Positions 19,402 to 28,737 of a DNA stretch of 41,162 bases are shown here, in pieces. The DNA is from an uncultured Burkholderiales bacterium. Lineage in GTDB: Bacteria > Pseudomonadota > Gammaproteobacteria > Burkholderiales > Thiobacillaceae. Under the pieces are notes generated by a model. It had not been told where the DNA came from. It saw nothing but the letters and a program-made list of their open reading frames with translations, and did not search any database. Where the stretch lies: positions 1 to 41,162 of the forward strand of contig CALHRD010000030.1 of assembly GCA_938038385.1 (NCBI GenBank). The letters run 5' to 3'. How positions within the stretch are numbered: the stretch's first letter is position 1; the number at the start of each line of letters is the position of its first letter. The translations under genes were made by a program, and so were the position numbers.

Positions 19402-19908
19402 ATGGCCAAGGCCGAGACCCCGGCGGAACAGGGCGAGAGCGCCGTACCGCCAGCTGGCAAGAAAAAGAAACTCCTGATCATCATCCTGGCGGCAGTGCTC
19501 CTCGTGCTCCTGGCGGCGGGCGGTGTGGCGGTCTTGCTGCTGAGCGGCAAACCTGCAGGCGAGCACGCGGAGGAGCATGTCGAAGAGGTGGAGGAATCGG
19601 CGCCGATCTATGAGCGGCTGGAAACCTTCACGGTGAATCTGGCCGATCAGGAAAGTTATCTGCAGGTGGAGATCTCCCTGAAACTGGCCGAAGTCAAGGC
19701 GCAGGCGCGGCTCAAGCAGCGCATGCCCGAGGTGCGCGATGTCCTGTTGCGCGTTCTATCCAGCAAGCACGCCGAGGACCTCATCACGCCCGAGGGCAAG
19801 GCCGAACTGGCGAAGGAGGTGCGCAAGGAGGTCAACGGCGTGATCGGCGCGAAGAAGGCCGATCAGGGGGTCAAGGACGTGCTCTTCACCTCCTTCATCA
19901 TTCAGTAA
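19402..19908 (+). CDS. fliL: flagellar basal body-associated protein FliL
   Basis: A 168-residue single-pass inner-membrane protein: charged N-terminus with a GKKKK block, a membrane helix at about 24-47, a Glu/His-rich linker, and a periplasmic stomatin-like domain (FTVNLADQESYLQVEISLKL, MPEVRDVLLRVLSSKHAEDL). FliL surrounds the stator and affects motor torque. A GAGGA ribosome site precedes the ATG. It is first of the fliLMNOPQR run, 15 bases before fliM. Confidence 0.93.
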   Translation: MAKAETPAEQGESAVPPAGKKKKLLIIILAAVLLVLLAAGGVAVLLLSGKPAGEHAEEHVEEVEESAPIYERLETFTVNLADQESYLQVEISLKLAEVKAQARLKQRMPEVRDVLLRVLSSKHAEDLITPEGKAELAKEVRKEVNGVIGAKKADQGVKDVLFTSFIIQ

Positions 19909-19923
19909 AGGCGCAGACCGCAG

Positions 19924-20925
19924 ATGGCTGACGACATCCTTTCCCAGGAAGAGGTCGATGCCCTGCTGCGGGGTGTCACGGGAGAGGCGGAGGAAAGCGT
20001 CGTCGAGGACAGCGGCGGTAGAGTGCGTTCCTACGACATCGGCCGTCAGGAACGCATCGTCCGCGGGCGCATGCCCACCCTCGAGATCATCAACGAGCGG
20101 TTTGCGCGCAACTTCCGCATCGGCTTGTTCAACCTGATCCGCCGTACGGTGGAGATCTCCGTCGGGCCCGTCTCGCTCATCAAATACAGCGAGTTCGTGC
20201 GTAATCTGGTGGTGCCCACCAACCTGAACCTGGTGCACATGCCCCCCTTGCGCGGCACTGCTCTTTTCGTATTCGACCCGAATCTGGTCTTTCTGGTGGT
20301 GGACACCCTGTTCGGCGGGGACGGCCGTTTCCACATGCGCGTTGAAGGCCGGGATTTCACCCTGGCCGAGCAGCGCATCATCCACAAAATGCTCGAAGTG
20401 GTGTTCGAGGAGTTCCAGAAGGCCTGGGCACCCATCCATCCCGTCAGCTTCGAATTCGTGCGTTCGGAGATGAACACCCAGTTCGCCAACATCGCCACGC
20501 CGACGGAGATCGTGGTGGTGACCACCTTCAACATCGAGCTCGGAGCGGGGGGCGGTGATTTCCACGTCTGCATCCCCTACAGTATGATAGAACCGTTGCG
20601 CGATCAGCTGACGAGCCCGATGCAGGCGGACCGGGCCGAATCGGACGAACGCTGGGTGCACCAGCTGCGCCAGCAGGTACAGGACGCGATGGTGGAGCTG
20701 GTGGCGAACCTGGGACATACATCCATTACCCTGAGGCAGATCATGGAGCTGCAGGTGGGCGATGTCATCTCGTTGGACATCCCGGAGGCGGTGGTCGGCC
20801 ATGTCGACGGGGTGCCGCTGTTCGAATGCCAGTATGGCCAGGTCAACGGCCAGTACGCGCTGAAGATCAAACGCGTGCTGCAGGGTGACGACAGGATGGC
20901 CTGCGTGGCCGGGAACAAGCCATGA
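19924..20925 (+). CDS. fliM: flagellar motor switch protein FliM
   Basis: A 333-residue C-ring protein. The N-terminal CheY-P-binding segment is seen as LSQEEVDALLRG; the middle CheC-like domain starts at RMPTLEIINERFARNFR and the C-terminal SpoA domain contains the DVISLDIPE strand. FliM receives the CheY-P signal and sets rotation direction. Its length is normal. Its stop overlaps the fliN start by four bases. Confidence 0.96.
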   Translation: MADDILSQEEVDALLRGVTGEAEESVVEDSGGRVRSYDIGRQERIVRGRMPTLEIINERFARNFRIGLFNLIRRTVEISVGPVSLIKYSEFVRNLVVPTNLNLVHMPPLRGTALFVFDPNLVFLVVDTLFGGDGRFHMRVEGRDFTLAEQRIIHKMLEVVFEEFQKAWAPIHPVSFEFVRSEMNTQFANIATPTEIVVVTTFNIELGAGGGDFHVCIPYSMIEPLRDQLTSPMQADRAESDERWVHQLRQQVQDAMVELVANLGHTSITLRQIMELQVGDVISLDIPEAVVGHVDGVPLFECQYGQVNGQYALKIKRVLQGDDRMACVAGNKP

Positions 20926-21395
20926 GCGAGGACGGCGACAAGGACAGCATTACCGCCGATGACTGGGCCGCGGCCCTGGCCGAACAGGAAAGCTCGGCAG
21001 AGACCGGGGGTGGGGATGACTGGGCCGCGGCGCTGGCCGAGCAGCAGGCGGCCGATCCGGCTCGGGCCGCGGCCACCCAATCTGCGGCCAACGTCTTTCA
21101 GAGTCTGGTGCCGGATGCCATGCCGCCGGCGGCCAACAATCTGGATCTCATCCTCGACATCCCTGTCCATTTGACCGTGGAGCTCGGTCGTACCAAGATC
21201 GCCATTCGTAACCTGTTGCAGCTGGCCCAGGGCTCCGTCGTGGAACTGGAAGGCCTGGCCGGAGAGCCGATGGACGTCCTGGTAAACGGCTATCTCATCG
21301 CCCAGGGCGAGGTGGTGGTGGTCAACGACAAGTTCGGTATCCGGCTCACCGACATCATCAGCCCGGCAGAGCGGCTGCGCCGATTGAACAAATGA
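20922..21395 (+). CDS. fliN: flagellar motor switch protein FliN
   Basis: A 157-residue C-ring subunit with a C-terminal SpoA domain (NLDLILDIPVHLTVELGRTK, GSVVELEGLAGEPMDVLVNG, VVVNDKFGIRLTDIISPAER). The N-terminal leader carries the decamer DDWAAALAEQ twice (residues 13-22 and 32-41), an apparent internal duplication. Translational coupling by 4-base overlaps on both sides. Confidence 0.95.
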   Translation: MSEDGDKDSITADDWAAALAEQESSAETGGGDDWAAALAEQQAADPARAAATQSAANVFQSLVPDAMPPAANNLDLILDIPVHLTVELGRTKIAIRNLLQLAQGSVVELEGLAGEPMDVLVNGYLIAQGEVVVVNDKFGIRLTDIISPAERLRRLNK

Positions 21396-21907
21396 GCGCC
21401 CCCAAGGCCGGGCCATGCCCGGCCCGCCTCCAGCCGGGGTGTGGTCAGCGCAGGGGACCGCCCGGCGTGTGTATTGGGAAGCCTGCACTCGAGTCTGGAG
21501 CGGCGAGGTTGCTGTCAGCCCTCGCCTGGCTGCCGGGCTGGGCCAGCGCGGCCGATGGCCTGCAAACCTCGACCTGGGGGGCGCTGCTGCAGGCCTTGCT
21601 GGCCTTGCTGGTGGTGCTGGCCGCCCTGTTCGCCTTCCTCTGGCTGCTGCGGCGCATTTCGCCGGTGCAGACCGGGGCCCAGGGCGCGGTGCGGGTGGTG
21701 GGGGGTGTCATGCTGGGCACGCGCGAACGGCTGGTGATCGTCGAGGTGGCCGATCAGTGGCTGCTCATCGGTGTGGCCGCCGGCCAGGTCAATCACCTCC
21801 ATACCATGCCCAGACCGGCCGGCTACAGTGCGCCTGCCAGTAACGAGGCACCTGCCGGTTTCGCCGGCAAGCTCGCCGAACTGATGGGTCGGCACGCACG
21901 GCGTTGA
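21392..21907 (+). CDS. fliO: flagellar biosynthetic protein FliO
   Basis: A 171-residue membrane protein: hydrophobic segment about 61-87 (LLQALLALLVVLAALFAFLW), then a cytosolic domain with VRVVGGVMLGTRERLVIVEV followed by DQWLLIGVAAGQVNHLH. FliO assists assembly of the FliP-FliR export gate core. The first about 35 residues are poorly conserved, so a later start is possible; the ATG at 21392 overlaps fliN by four bases and is preferred for that reason. Confidence 0.9.
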   Translation: MSAPKAGPCPARLQPGCGQRRGPPGVCIGKPALESGAARLLSALAWLPGWASAADGLQTSTWGALLQALLALLVVLAALFAFLWLLRRISPVQTGAQGAVRVVGGVMLGTRERLVIVEVADQWLLIGVAAGQVNHLHTMPRPAGYSAPASNEAPAGFAGKLAELMGRHARR

Positions 21908-21908
21908 G

Positions 21909-22643
21909 ATGCGCTGGCCGGTTCTGCTCCTGCTCTGTTGCCTGCCGGGTGCGACCCTGGCGGCACAGGGCTTGCCCGCCTTCACCAGCACACCCGGCCC
22001 TGGCGGCAGCCAGACCTACACCTTCAGCCTGGAGGCCTTGCTCCTCCTCACCTCGCTCACCTTCCTGCCGGCGGTGCTGCTGATGATGACCTCCTTCACG
22101 CGCATCGTCATCGTGCTCGCCCTTTTGCGCCAGGCGCTGGGCACCATGCAGGCGCCGCCGAATCAGGTCATCGTTGGTCTGGCGCTGTTCCTGACCCTGT
22201 TCATCATGGCCCCGGTGTTCGAGCGCATATACGACACGGCATGGAAGCCATATTCCGACAACCGGATCAACTTCGTGCAGGCGGTGGAGCAGGGCGCGGA
22301 GCCCCTCAAGGCTTACATGCTCAAGCAGACGCGGGAGGCGGACCTGGCACTGTTCGTGCGTCTGGCCAACCAGCCGCCGCTCGAGTCGCCAGAGGCCACG
22401 CCCATGCGCGTGCTCATACCGGCCTATGTGATTTCGGAGCTGAAGACCGCATTCCAGATCGGCTTCATCGTCTTCATCCCCTTCCTCATCATCGACCTGG
22501 TGGTCTCCAGCGTGCTCATGTCCATGGGCATGATGATGCTCTCGCCCATGCTGGTCTCGCTGCCGTTCAAACTACTCCTGTTCGTGCTGGCAGACGGCTG
22601 GAACCTGCTCATCGCCTCTCTGGTGCAGACCTTCCAGCTTTAG
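21909..22643 (+). CDS. fliP: flagellar type III export gate protein FliP
   Basis: A 244-residue protein with a cleavable signal peptide (hydrophobic run about 4-20) followed by four membrane helices. Family blocks: LTSLTFLPAVLLMMTSFTRI, RQALGTMQAPPNQVIVGLAL, IPAYVISELKTAFQIGF, and LLFVLADGWNLL. FliP pentamer with FliQ and FliR forms the export channel. It begins one base after the fliO stop. Confidence 0.96.
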   Translation: MRWPVLLLLCCLPGATLAAQGLPAFTSTPGPGGSQTYTFSLEALLLLTSLTFLPAVLLMMTSFTRIVIVLALLRQALGTMQAPPNQVIVGLALFLTLFIMAPVFERIYDTAWKPYSDNRINFVQAVEQGAEPLKAYMLKQTREADLALFVRLANQPPLESPEATPMRVLIPAYVISELKTAFQIGFIVFIPFLIIDLVVSSVLMSMGMMMLSPMLVSLPFKLLLFVLADGWNLLIASLVQTFQL

Positions 22644-22645
22644 AC

Positions 22646-22915
22646 ATGACCGCCGATACCGTCGTCGCCCTGGTACGCGCTGCCCTGGAGGTGGCGGGTC
22701 TGGTGGCGGGGCCCCTGCTCCTGGCATCCCTGCTTACGGGGCTGCTGGTGTCCATCTTCCAGGCCGCCACCCAGATCAACGAACTCACCCTGACCTTCAT
22801 CCCGAAGCTGGTGGTGATGTTCCTGGTTCTGGTTTTGATGGGGCCCTGGGCCCTGCAGTTGATGGTGGACTATATCACCCGGCTCTACGAGAGCATCCCG
22901 CAACTGGTCGGATGA
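22646..22915 (+). CDS. fliQ: flagellar type III export gate protein FliQ
   Basis: An 89-residue, two-helix membrane protein (helices about 15-37 and 51-75). It contains the family stretch LLTGLLVSIFQAATQINELT followed by LTFIPKL. It starts two bases after the fliP stop and overlaps fliR by four bases. Confidence 0.96.
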   Translation: MTADTVVALVRAALEVAGLVAGPLLLASLLTGLLVSIFQAATQINELTLTFIPKLVVMFLVLVLMGPWALQLMVDYITRLYESIPQLVG

Positions 22916-23700
22916 TCCCCATCACCTCCGACCAGATCGAGCTCTGGCTGGCGGCCTTCCTGTTCCCGCTGGTGCGTATCCTGGCCTGGCTCTCGGCCGA
23001 TCCCCTGCTCGGCAACCGTTCCGCCCCGGTGAGCGTGCGGGTCGCGCTCGGGTTCGTGCTCACCGTGGCCATCGCCCCGGCATTGCCGCCGCCGCCGCAG
23101 GTGGCGCTGCTCTCCGGCGAAGGCCTGTTGATCCTCGCCCAGCAGGTGGTCATCGGCATCTCGCTCGGGTTCATGCTGCGCATCGTGTTCGCCGCCCTGG
23201 AGTTTGCCGGTCAGTTCATGGGACTGCAGATGGGCCTGTCGTTCGCCACCCTGATCGATCCGGTCAACGGCGCACAGACACCGGTGGTGGCCCAGTTCCT
23301 TGTCCTCACCACGGCACTGATCCTGTTCGCCTTCAATGGCCATCACCTCATCCTGGAAGCCCTGGTGGAGAGTTTCAGGTCCCTGCCCGTCGCTGCGCTA
23401 CCCCTGTCCGCCTATGACTTCGGCGCCGTCGTGCGCTGGGGCGGGGTCATCTTCAGCCTGGGGCTGCAGATCGCCCTGCCGGTGACCGCCGCCCTGCTCT
23501 CGACCAATCTCGCCATCGGCATGATGACCCGCGCCGCCCCCCAGCTCAACATCTTCGCCGTCGGTTTCCCGCTTACCCTGGCCGCCGGCTTCCTCGTGCT
23601 CTATTTCTCCCTCGCCTATCTGCCGCAGACCCTGGAGCGAGTCTGGCTGGGGGCGGTGCAGGCGGTCGACGCCATCGTCTCGCCTCCGGCCGCGCCATGA
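22912..23700 (+). CDS. fliR: flagellar type III export gate protein FliR
   Basis: A 262-residue polytopic membrane protein with about six hydrophobic helices, the segments VVIGISLGFMLRIVFAALEF and GQFMGLQMGLSFATLIDP, and NLAIGMMTRAAPQLNIFAVG, all typical of FliR. It caps the export gate. flhB and flhA, which often follow, are not present; a methyltransferase gene overlaps its stop instead (ATGA). Confidence 0.95.
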   Translation: MIPITSDQIELWLAAFLFPLVRILAWLSADPLLGNRSAPVSVRVALGFVLTVAIAPALPPPPQVALLSGEGLLILAQQVVIGISLGFMLRIVFAALEFAGQFMGLQMGLSFATLIDPVNGAQTPVVAQFLVLTTALILFAFNGHHLILEALVESFRSLPVAALPLSAYDFGAVVRWGGVIFSLGLQIALPVTAALLSTNLAIGMMTRAAPQLNIFAVGFPLTLAAGFLVLYFSLAYLPQTLERVWLGAVQAVDAIVSPPAAP

Positions 23701-24200
23701 CCCCCTCCGCCTGGCTGCAACGCTGGTTGCACCTCATCCCGCGCGCGGGTCGGGTGCTCGATGTGGCGTGCGGCAGCGGCCGCCATGCGGTCTTGCTGGC
23801 CGGACGCGGCTACGAAGTCACGGCGGTGGACCGGGATCTCGGCCTCAGCGCGGCGGTGCGCGACACACCGGGCGTCACCTGGCAGGCCCATGATCTGGAG
23901 GCCGGCGACTGGCCTTTCGCGGCCGGAATCTGGCAGGGCGTGGTGGTGGTCAACTATCTGCATCGGCCGCTGCTGCCGCATCTCATTGCAAGCCTGGCAT
24001 CCGGCGGCGCCCTGATCTATGCCACGTTCGCCCACGGACAGCAGCGCTTCGGGCGCCCGCGCGACCCCCGCCATCTCCTCATGCCTGGCGAGCTTCTGGA
24101 GGTGGCGCGGGGTCGATTGCACGTCGTCGCCTACGAGGATGTGGAAGAGGCCGGCCCCGTGCCGAGTCGTCGGCAAAGGCTGGCTGCCCTGAAGCCGTGA
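23697..24200 (+). CDS. class I SAM-dependent methyltransferase
   Basis: A 167-residue soluble protein with the SAM-binding glycine loop [19 protein letters not shown], the acidic end of strand 2 (VTAVDRD) and a motif-IV-like [15 protein letters not shown]. It belongs to the TehB/thiopurine-methyltransferase-like group; the substrate is unknown. It overlaps fliR by four bases, so it is expressed with the export-gate genes, but nothing in the sequence shows a flagellar role. Confidence 0.85.
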   Translation: MTPSAWLQRWLHLIPRAGRVLDVACGSGRHAVLLAGRGYEVTAVDRDLGLSAAVRDTPGVTWQAHDLEAGDWPFAAGIWQGVVVVNYLHRPLLPHLIASLASGGALIYATFAHGQQRFGRPRDPRHLLMPGELLEVARGRLHVVAYEDVEEAGPVPSRRQRLAALKP

Positions 24201-24243
24201 CCGCTTTTCATATAGAATCGCGATTTTTCAGATGTGTATGAAC

Positions 24244-25122
24244 ATGCTCACAGGCAGTCTCGTCGCACTGGTCACCCCCATGTTCGAGGGGGGTGGTCTC
24301 GATCTCGACGGCTTGCGCCGTCTGGTCGACTGGCATGTGGATCAGGGCACCGATGCCCTGGTCATGGTGGGCACGACCGGGGAGTCGCCCACTGTCAGCC
24401 CGGAGGAACACTGCCTGCTCATCCGGACGGCGGTCGAGCAGGCGGCCGGACGCATCCCGGTGGTCGCCGGTACGGGCGCGAATTCCACCGCAGAGGCCAT
24501 CGAACTGTCCCGCTGCGCCAAGGATGCGGGGGCGGTGGCGGGGCTGTCGGTCGCCCCCTACTACAACAAGCCCACGCAGGAGGGGCTCTACCGCCACTTT
24601 CGCGCCATCGCCGAAGCAGTTGACCTGCCGTTGATCCTGTACAACGTGCCGGGCCGGACCGCCTCGGACATCGCCAACGAGACGGTGCTGAGGCTCGCCG
24701 AATTACCCGGCATCATCGGCATCAAGGATGCCACCGGCAACATCGAGCGCGGCTCGGACCTGATCCGGCGCGCCCCGGCCGATTTCGCCGTCTACAGCGG
24801 TGATGATGCCAGTGCACTGGCGCTCATGCTGCTCGGTGGCAAGGGCGTGATCTCGGTTACGGCCAACGTGGCGCCGGGACCCATGCATGAGCTGTGCGCG
24901 GCCGCCCTGTCGGGTGATCTGGTGCGGGCACGGGAGCTCAATCTCCGGCTGTTGCCGCTGCATCAGAAACTGTTCGTCGAGGCCAATCCAATACCGGTGA
25001 AATGGGCCCTGGCCCAGATGGGGCGGATCGGGACGGGTATCCGTCTGCCCCTCACCCCCCTGTCTGAGACCCACCACAACACCCTGCGTATCGCGCTCGC
25101 CGAGGCGGGCATAGGGTCATGA
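24244..25122 (+). CDS. dapA: 4-hydroxy-tetrahydrodipicolinate synthase DapA
   Basis: A 292-residue TIM-barrel aldolase condensing pyruvate with aspartate semialdehyde, the first step to lysine and diaminopimelate. Family blocks: [10 protein letters not shown] at the N-terminus, VGTTGESPT, the Tyr loop [24 protein letters not shown], and the Schiff-base lysine in [10 protein letters not shown]. Three in-frame ATGs exist (24232, 24238, 24244); the last matches the family start, but none has a clear ribosome site. A TATAGA -10-like box at 24211-24216 suggests a very short leader. It heads a dapA-bamC-MBL-helicase run. Confidence 0.96.
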   Translation: MLTGSLVALVTPMFEGGGLDLDGLRRLVDWHVDQGTDALVMVGTTGESPTVSPEEHCLLIRTAVEQAAGRIPVVAGTGANSTAEAIELSRCAKDAGAVAGLSVAPYYNKPTQEGLYRHFRAIAEAVDLPLILYNVPGRTASDIANETVLRLAELPGIIGIKDATGNIERGSDLIRRAPADFAVYSGDDASALALMLLGGKGVISVTANVAPGPMHELCAAALSGDLVRARELNLRLLPLHQKLFVEANPIPVKWALAQMGRIGTGIRLPLTPLSETHHNTLRIALAEAGIGS

Positions 25123-25220
25123 GCAGCAACGCGTTGCACAGGACCGGCCGGCACATCCTGCCCGACCCCGCCATGGGCGGAGGCGATGCAGCCAGGGACG
25201 ACACCAGGAGGAAGTCTTCG

Positions 25221-26348
25221 ATGCCTAGCCGTCTCGTCATGCTTATCGTTGCTCTGAGCCTGGGCGGTTGTAGCCTGATGGAGAGCAAGAAGATCGAATA
25301 CCAATCCGCCGGCACGGTTCCCAGCCTGGAAGTGCCGCCGGATCTGGTCCTGCCCGGCCGGGACACGCGCTATGCGGTGCCTGATATCGGTCCGCGGGGG
25401 GCGGCGACCTATTCGGCCTATACCCAGGAGCGCGTCGCCCAGCCCGCGACCGAGGGCAGCCGACTGCTGCCGCGGGTCGAGAAGGCGCGTATCGAGCGTG
25501 CCGGCACCCAGCGCTGGCTGGTGGTCGATCGACCGCCCCAGGAGGTCTGGCCGGTGATCAAGGAGTTCTGGCAGGATCTGGGCTTCATCGTCAACGTGGA
25601 ACTGCCCGAGGCCGGGGTGATGGAGACCGACTGGGCGGAGAACCGCGCCCGCATCCCGCAGGACGCGATCCGCAGGACCCTGGGCAGACTCATCGATGCC
25701 GTCTACTCGACGGCCGAGCGCGACAAGTTCCGCACTCGCATCGAGCCCGCAGCGGGTGGTCAGGGGACCGAGATCTATATCAGCCACCGTGGCATGTATG
25801 AGGTGTTCGAGGGCACCCAGGGCGGTGGCGACCAGGGTACGGGTCGCACCGTGTGGCAGCCCAGGCCGGCCGATCCGGAACTGGAGGCGGAGATGCTGCG
25901 GCGCCTGATGGCCCGCTTTGGCGTGGAGGAGACGCGCGCCCAGACCCTGCTCGCCAAGCCGGCCACCGAGGCATCGGCCAGGCTGAGCCGGGCGGCCGAT
26001 GGCAGCGCGGTGCTCACCCTGCCGGAGCCCTTCGACCGGGCCTGGCGCCGGGTCGGTCTGGCCCTCGACCGCATCGGCTTCCTGGTCGAGGATCGGGACC
26101 GGGCGGCGGGCGAGTACTTCGTCCGCTATGCGGACCCGGAGGCGGGAACGAGGAAGAAGGATGGGTTGCTGTCCAAGCTCGCGTTCTGGCGCGACAGCGA
26201 TGGCAAGGTTCAGGCGCAGCGTTATCGGGTCAAACTGACCGAGGCTGCAGGAGACACCCAGGTCAGCGTGCTGCAGGACGACGGTCGCGCGGCGGCGGGC
26301 GAGACCGGCAACCGCATCGTGAACCTTCTGCACGAGCAGCTGAAATAG
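25221..26348 (+). CDS. bamC: outer membrane assembly lipoprotein BamC
   Basis: A 375-residue lipoprotein of the BAM complex. The signal peptide MPSRLVMLIVALSLGGC ends in lipobox LGGC, followed by an unstructured region (AGTVPSLEVPPDLVLPGR, the BamD-binding part) and two helix-grip domains (WLVVDRPPQEVWPVIKEFW; PFDRAWRRVGLALDRIGFLV). The start at 25221 has an AGGAGG site nine bases upstream; the longer frame to 25119 would bury the signal peptide. dapA-bamC adjacency is conserved. The stop overlaps the next gene's GTG by one base. Confidence 0.93.
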   Translation: MPSRLVMLIVALSLGGCSLMESKKIEYQSAGTVPSLEVPPDLVLPGRDTRYAVPDIGPRGAATYSAYTQERVAQPATEGSRLLPRVEKARIERAGTQRWLVVDRPPQEVWPVIKEFWQDLGFIVNVELPEAGVMETDWAENRARIPQDAIRRTLGRLIDAVYSTAERDKFRTRIEPAAGGQGTEIYISHRGMYEVFEGTQGGGDQGTGRTVWQPRPADPELEAEMLRRLMARFGVEETRAQTLLAKPATEASARLSRAADGSAVLTLPEPFDRAWRRVGLALDRIGFLVEDRDRAAGEYFVRYADPEAGTRKKDGLLSKLAFWRDSDGKVQAQRYRVKLTEAAGDTQVSVLQDDGRAAAGETGNRIVNLLHEQLK

Positions 26349-27115
26349 TGCGCTTCGCCTGCCTGGGCAGCGGTAGCCGGGGCAATGCCTGGCTGATCGA
26401 TTCCGGTTCGGTGCTGGTGATGTTGGATTGTGGCTTCGGTCTGCGGGAGATCTCGGCACGCCTACAGCGACGCGGGGTGACGGCAGACGCGGTCAGCGCG
26501 CTAGTCATCACGCATGAGCATGCCGATCACGCCCGTGGTGCCGCCCCTTTCGCGGCGCGCCATGGCTGCAGCGTCTGGCTCACCCACGGCTGTCTGGCGA
26601 TGCTAGAGGCCATCGGGGAAGCGCCGGAGCGGGTGCAGGTGGTGGACAGCCACACCCCTTTTGCCATCGGCGACCTGGAGATCCAGCCATTCCCGGTCCC
26701 ACACGATGCACGCGAGCCGGTACAGTATTCGTTCTCCGACGGCAATGTGCGCCTGGGGGTGCTGACCGATGCCGGTCATGTGACCGCGCACATGGTGCAG
26801 AGCCTGAACGGCTGTCACGCCCTGGCGCTGGAGTGCAACCACGATCTGGATATGCTGCGGCAGGGCAGCTATCCGCCTGGATTGAAGGCCCGCATCCTGG
26901 GTCGCTACGGTCATCTCGACAACGGGGCGGCAGCCGGGCTTCTGGCGCGTGTCGACCGGTCCAGGTTGCAGCACGTGGTGGCGGCTCACCTGAGCGAGGA
27001 GAACAATATGCCGGCACTGGCCCGGACCGCACTGGCGGAGGTGCTCGGCTGTGCGCCGGAGGAGATCGGCGTGGCCGATCAGAACGATGGGCTGGACTGG
27101 CGGGATATCGTGTAA
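26348..27115 (+). CDS. MBL-fold metallo-hydrolase (YycJ/WalJ-like)
   Basis: A 255-residue metallo-beta-lactamase-fold protein. It begins MRFACLGSGSRGNAWLIDSG and carries the metal motif HEHADH at 56-61, a later VPHDAREPVQYSF histidine, DAGHVT and HLSEENN. The family includes exonuclease-like hydrolases (YycJ/ExoA-like); the substrate here is unproven. Its GTG overlaps the bamC stop by one base (TAGTG). Downstream, 12 bases separate it from the helicase start. Confidence 0.88.
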   Translation: MRFACLGSGSRGNAWLIDSGSVLVMLDCGFGLREISARLQRRGVTADAVSALVITHEHADHARGAAPFAARHGCSVWLTHGCLAMLEAIGEAPERVQVVDSHTPFAIGDLEIQPFPVPHDAREPVQYSFSDGNVRLGVLTDAGHVTAHMVQSLNGCHALALECNHDLDMLRQGSYPPGLKARILGRYGHLDNGAAAGLLARVDRSRLQHVVAAHLSEENNMPALARTALAEVLGCAPEEIGVADQNDGLDWRDIV

Positions 27116-27127
27116 GGAAACGTGGCC

Positions 27128-28429
27128 ATGACAGAATCCGCCGCCCTGGAGGCGGCATCCAGCTTCGAAGATCTCGATCTGTCGCGCGAAATCCTGCAGG
27201 CAGTCACCGAGCTGGGCTACACCACGCCCACACCGATCCAGAAACAGGCCATCCCCCTGGTGCTGTCCGGTCGCGACCTGCTCGCCCAGGCCCAGACCGG
27301 TACGGGCAAGACAGCGGCCTTCGCCCTGCCGCTGCTGCAGCGCATCCAGCCGCACGCCAACACCAGCACCTCGCCTGCCCGGCATCCCGTGCGCGCCCTG
27401 GTACTCGCCCCCACGCGGGAACTGGCCATCCAGGTACACGACAGCGTGGTCGCTTACAGCAGATACCTGCCGCTGCGCAGCACGGTGGTTTACGGCGGCG
27501 TCGGCATGGACACACAGGAGGCGGCCCTGCGGAACGGGGTCGAGATCCTGGTTGCCACGCCAGGTCGGCTGCTGGATCACGCCGGCAACAAGACCCTGCA
27601 GCTCAATCAGGTCCAGTTCCTGGTGCTGGACGAGGCGGACCGTATGCTGGACATGGGTTTCCTGCCCGACCTCAAGCGCATCCTCGCCCTGCTGCCGAAA
27701 CAGCGGCAGACCCTGTTGTTCTCGGCCACCTTCAGCGACGAGATCACCCGCCTGGCCCAGAACTACCTCAGCAATCCGCTCAAGGTGGAGGTGGCGCGCC
27801 GCAACACGGCAGCGGAGACGGTCGAACAGGTGGTGCACAAGGTGCGCGAGGACGACAAGCTGGATGCCCTCCTCGATGTCGTGCGCGCCCGCGGCTTGCC
27901 GCAGGCCCTGGTGTTCACCCGCACCAAGATCTCCGCCGACAAGCTCGGCCGCCGTCTGCAGCGCCGCGGCGTGGACGTGGCCGTGATCCATGGCGACAAG
28001 GCCCAGGTGGATCGGATCACCGCCCTGGACGGGTTCAAGCAGGGGCGGGTCAAGCTGCTGGTGGCCACCGACATCGCCGCGCGGGGGCTGGACATCGCCG
28101 AATTGCCCTGCGTCATCAACTTCGAGCTGCCTTATTCACCTGAGGACTACGTGCACCGCATCGGCCGCACCGGACGCGCGGGGGCCTCCGGGCTCGCCAT
28201 CTCCCTGGTGTCGCCCGAGGAGGAGAAGCTCCTGGCCGGTGTGGAGCGTTTCATCAATCGGTCCCTGACGGTGAGCCCGCTGCCACGGCCGGAGCCCCCG
28301 CCGAGGGCGTCAGTGCCCCAGGAAGCCCAGACCCTTTCCGGGCCTGTGCGACAACGACTGGCGCCGCGGCAGGTGTGCGCGCTCCTGCTGCCCCCGGTCC
28401 AACGCAAAGACAGCGCCGGCGAGTCATGA
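27128..28429 (+). CDS. DEAD-box RNA helicase, RhlE-like
   Basis: A 433-residue RNA helicase with all core motifs: the Q-motif (SFEDLDLS, PTPIQKQAIP), motif I AQTGTGKT at 55-62, PTRELA, TPGR, DEAD in VLDEADRMLDMGF, SAT, and in domain 2 ATDIAARGLDI with HRIGRTGRAG. A short basic/Pro-rich tail follows (about 375-433). The tail and core resemble RhlE more than DeaD/RhlB. Start at ATG 27128 gives an AAGGA site at nine bases; GTG at 27122 is too close. Role in ribosome assembly or RNA decay is by family. It overlaps the next gene by four bases. Confidence 0.9.
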   Translation: MTESAALEAASSFEDLDLSREILQAVTELGYTTPTPIQKQAIPLVLSGRDLLAQAQTGTGKTAAFALPLLQRIQPHANTSTSPARHPVRALVLAPTRELAIQVHDSVVAYSRYLPLRSTVVYGGVGMDTQEAALRNGVEILVATPGRLLDHAGNKTLQLNQVQFLVLDEADRMLDMGFLPDLKRILALLPKQRQTLLFSATFSDEITRLAQNYLSNPLKVEVARRNTAAETVEQVVHKVREDDKLDALLDVVRARGLPQALVFTRTKISADKLGRRLQRRGVDVAVIHGDKAQVDRITALDGFKQGRVKLLVATDIAARGLDIAELPCVINFELPYSPEDYVHRIGRTGRAGASGLAISLVSPEEEKLLAGVERFINRSLTVSPLPRPEPPPRASVPQEAQTLSGPVRQRLAPRQVCALLLPPVQRKDSAGES

Positions 28430-28737
28430 CCGGAGAATGGCTGGCCACTGGCGGACTGCTGGTCCTGGGCTGGCTCTGGTGGGATGGGCTCAAGAAGCGG
28501 GAAATGGCCATCAAAGCCGCACGCCGGGTGTGTGACCAGGCAGGGGTACAACTCCTGGACGAAACGGTGGCGATGCGACTGATGCGCCTGCGGCGTGACG
28601 AAAGACAGCAGATCCGCCTGTACCGGGAATACGGCTTCGAATACTCGGATACCGGCGACAATCGCCTGCCGGGAAGGATCTATCTGCTCGGGGACCGGGT
28701 CCTGGACGTGAACCTGGTGATCATGCGGACGGTATAA
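28426..28737 (+). CDS. DUF3301 family membrane-anchored protein
   Basis: A 103-residue protein with one N-terminal membrane helix (WLATGGLLVLGWLWWDGL, residues 4-21) and a soluble part with KREMAIKAARRVCDQAGVQL, LDETVAMRLMRLRR and YREYGFEYSDTGDNR, the pattern of DUF3301. No function is known for the family. It overlaps the helicase gene by an ATGA and ends the operon. Confidence 0.82.
   Translation: MTGEWLATGGLLVLGWLWWDGLKKREMAIKAARRVCDQAGVQLLDETVAMRLMRLRRDERQQIRLYREYGFEYSDTGDNRLPGRIYLLGDRVLDVNLVIMRTV

Noticed and set aside
25853-26347. N-terminal extension of the MBL hydrolase frame
   Set aside because: It lies wholly inside bamC in another frame; the MRFACLGSGS start at 26348 fits the family.
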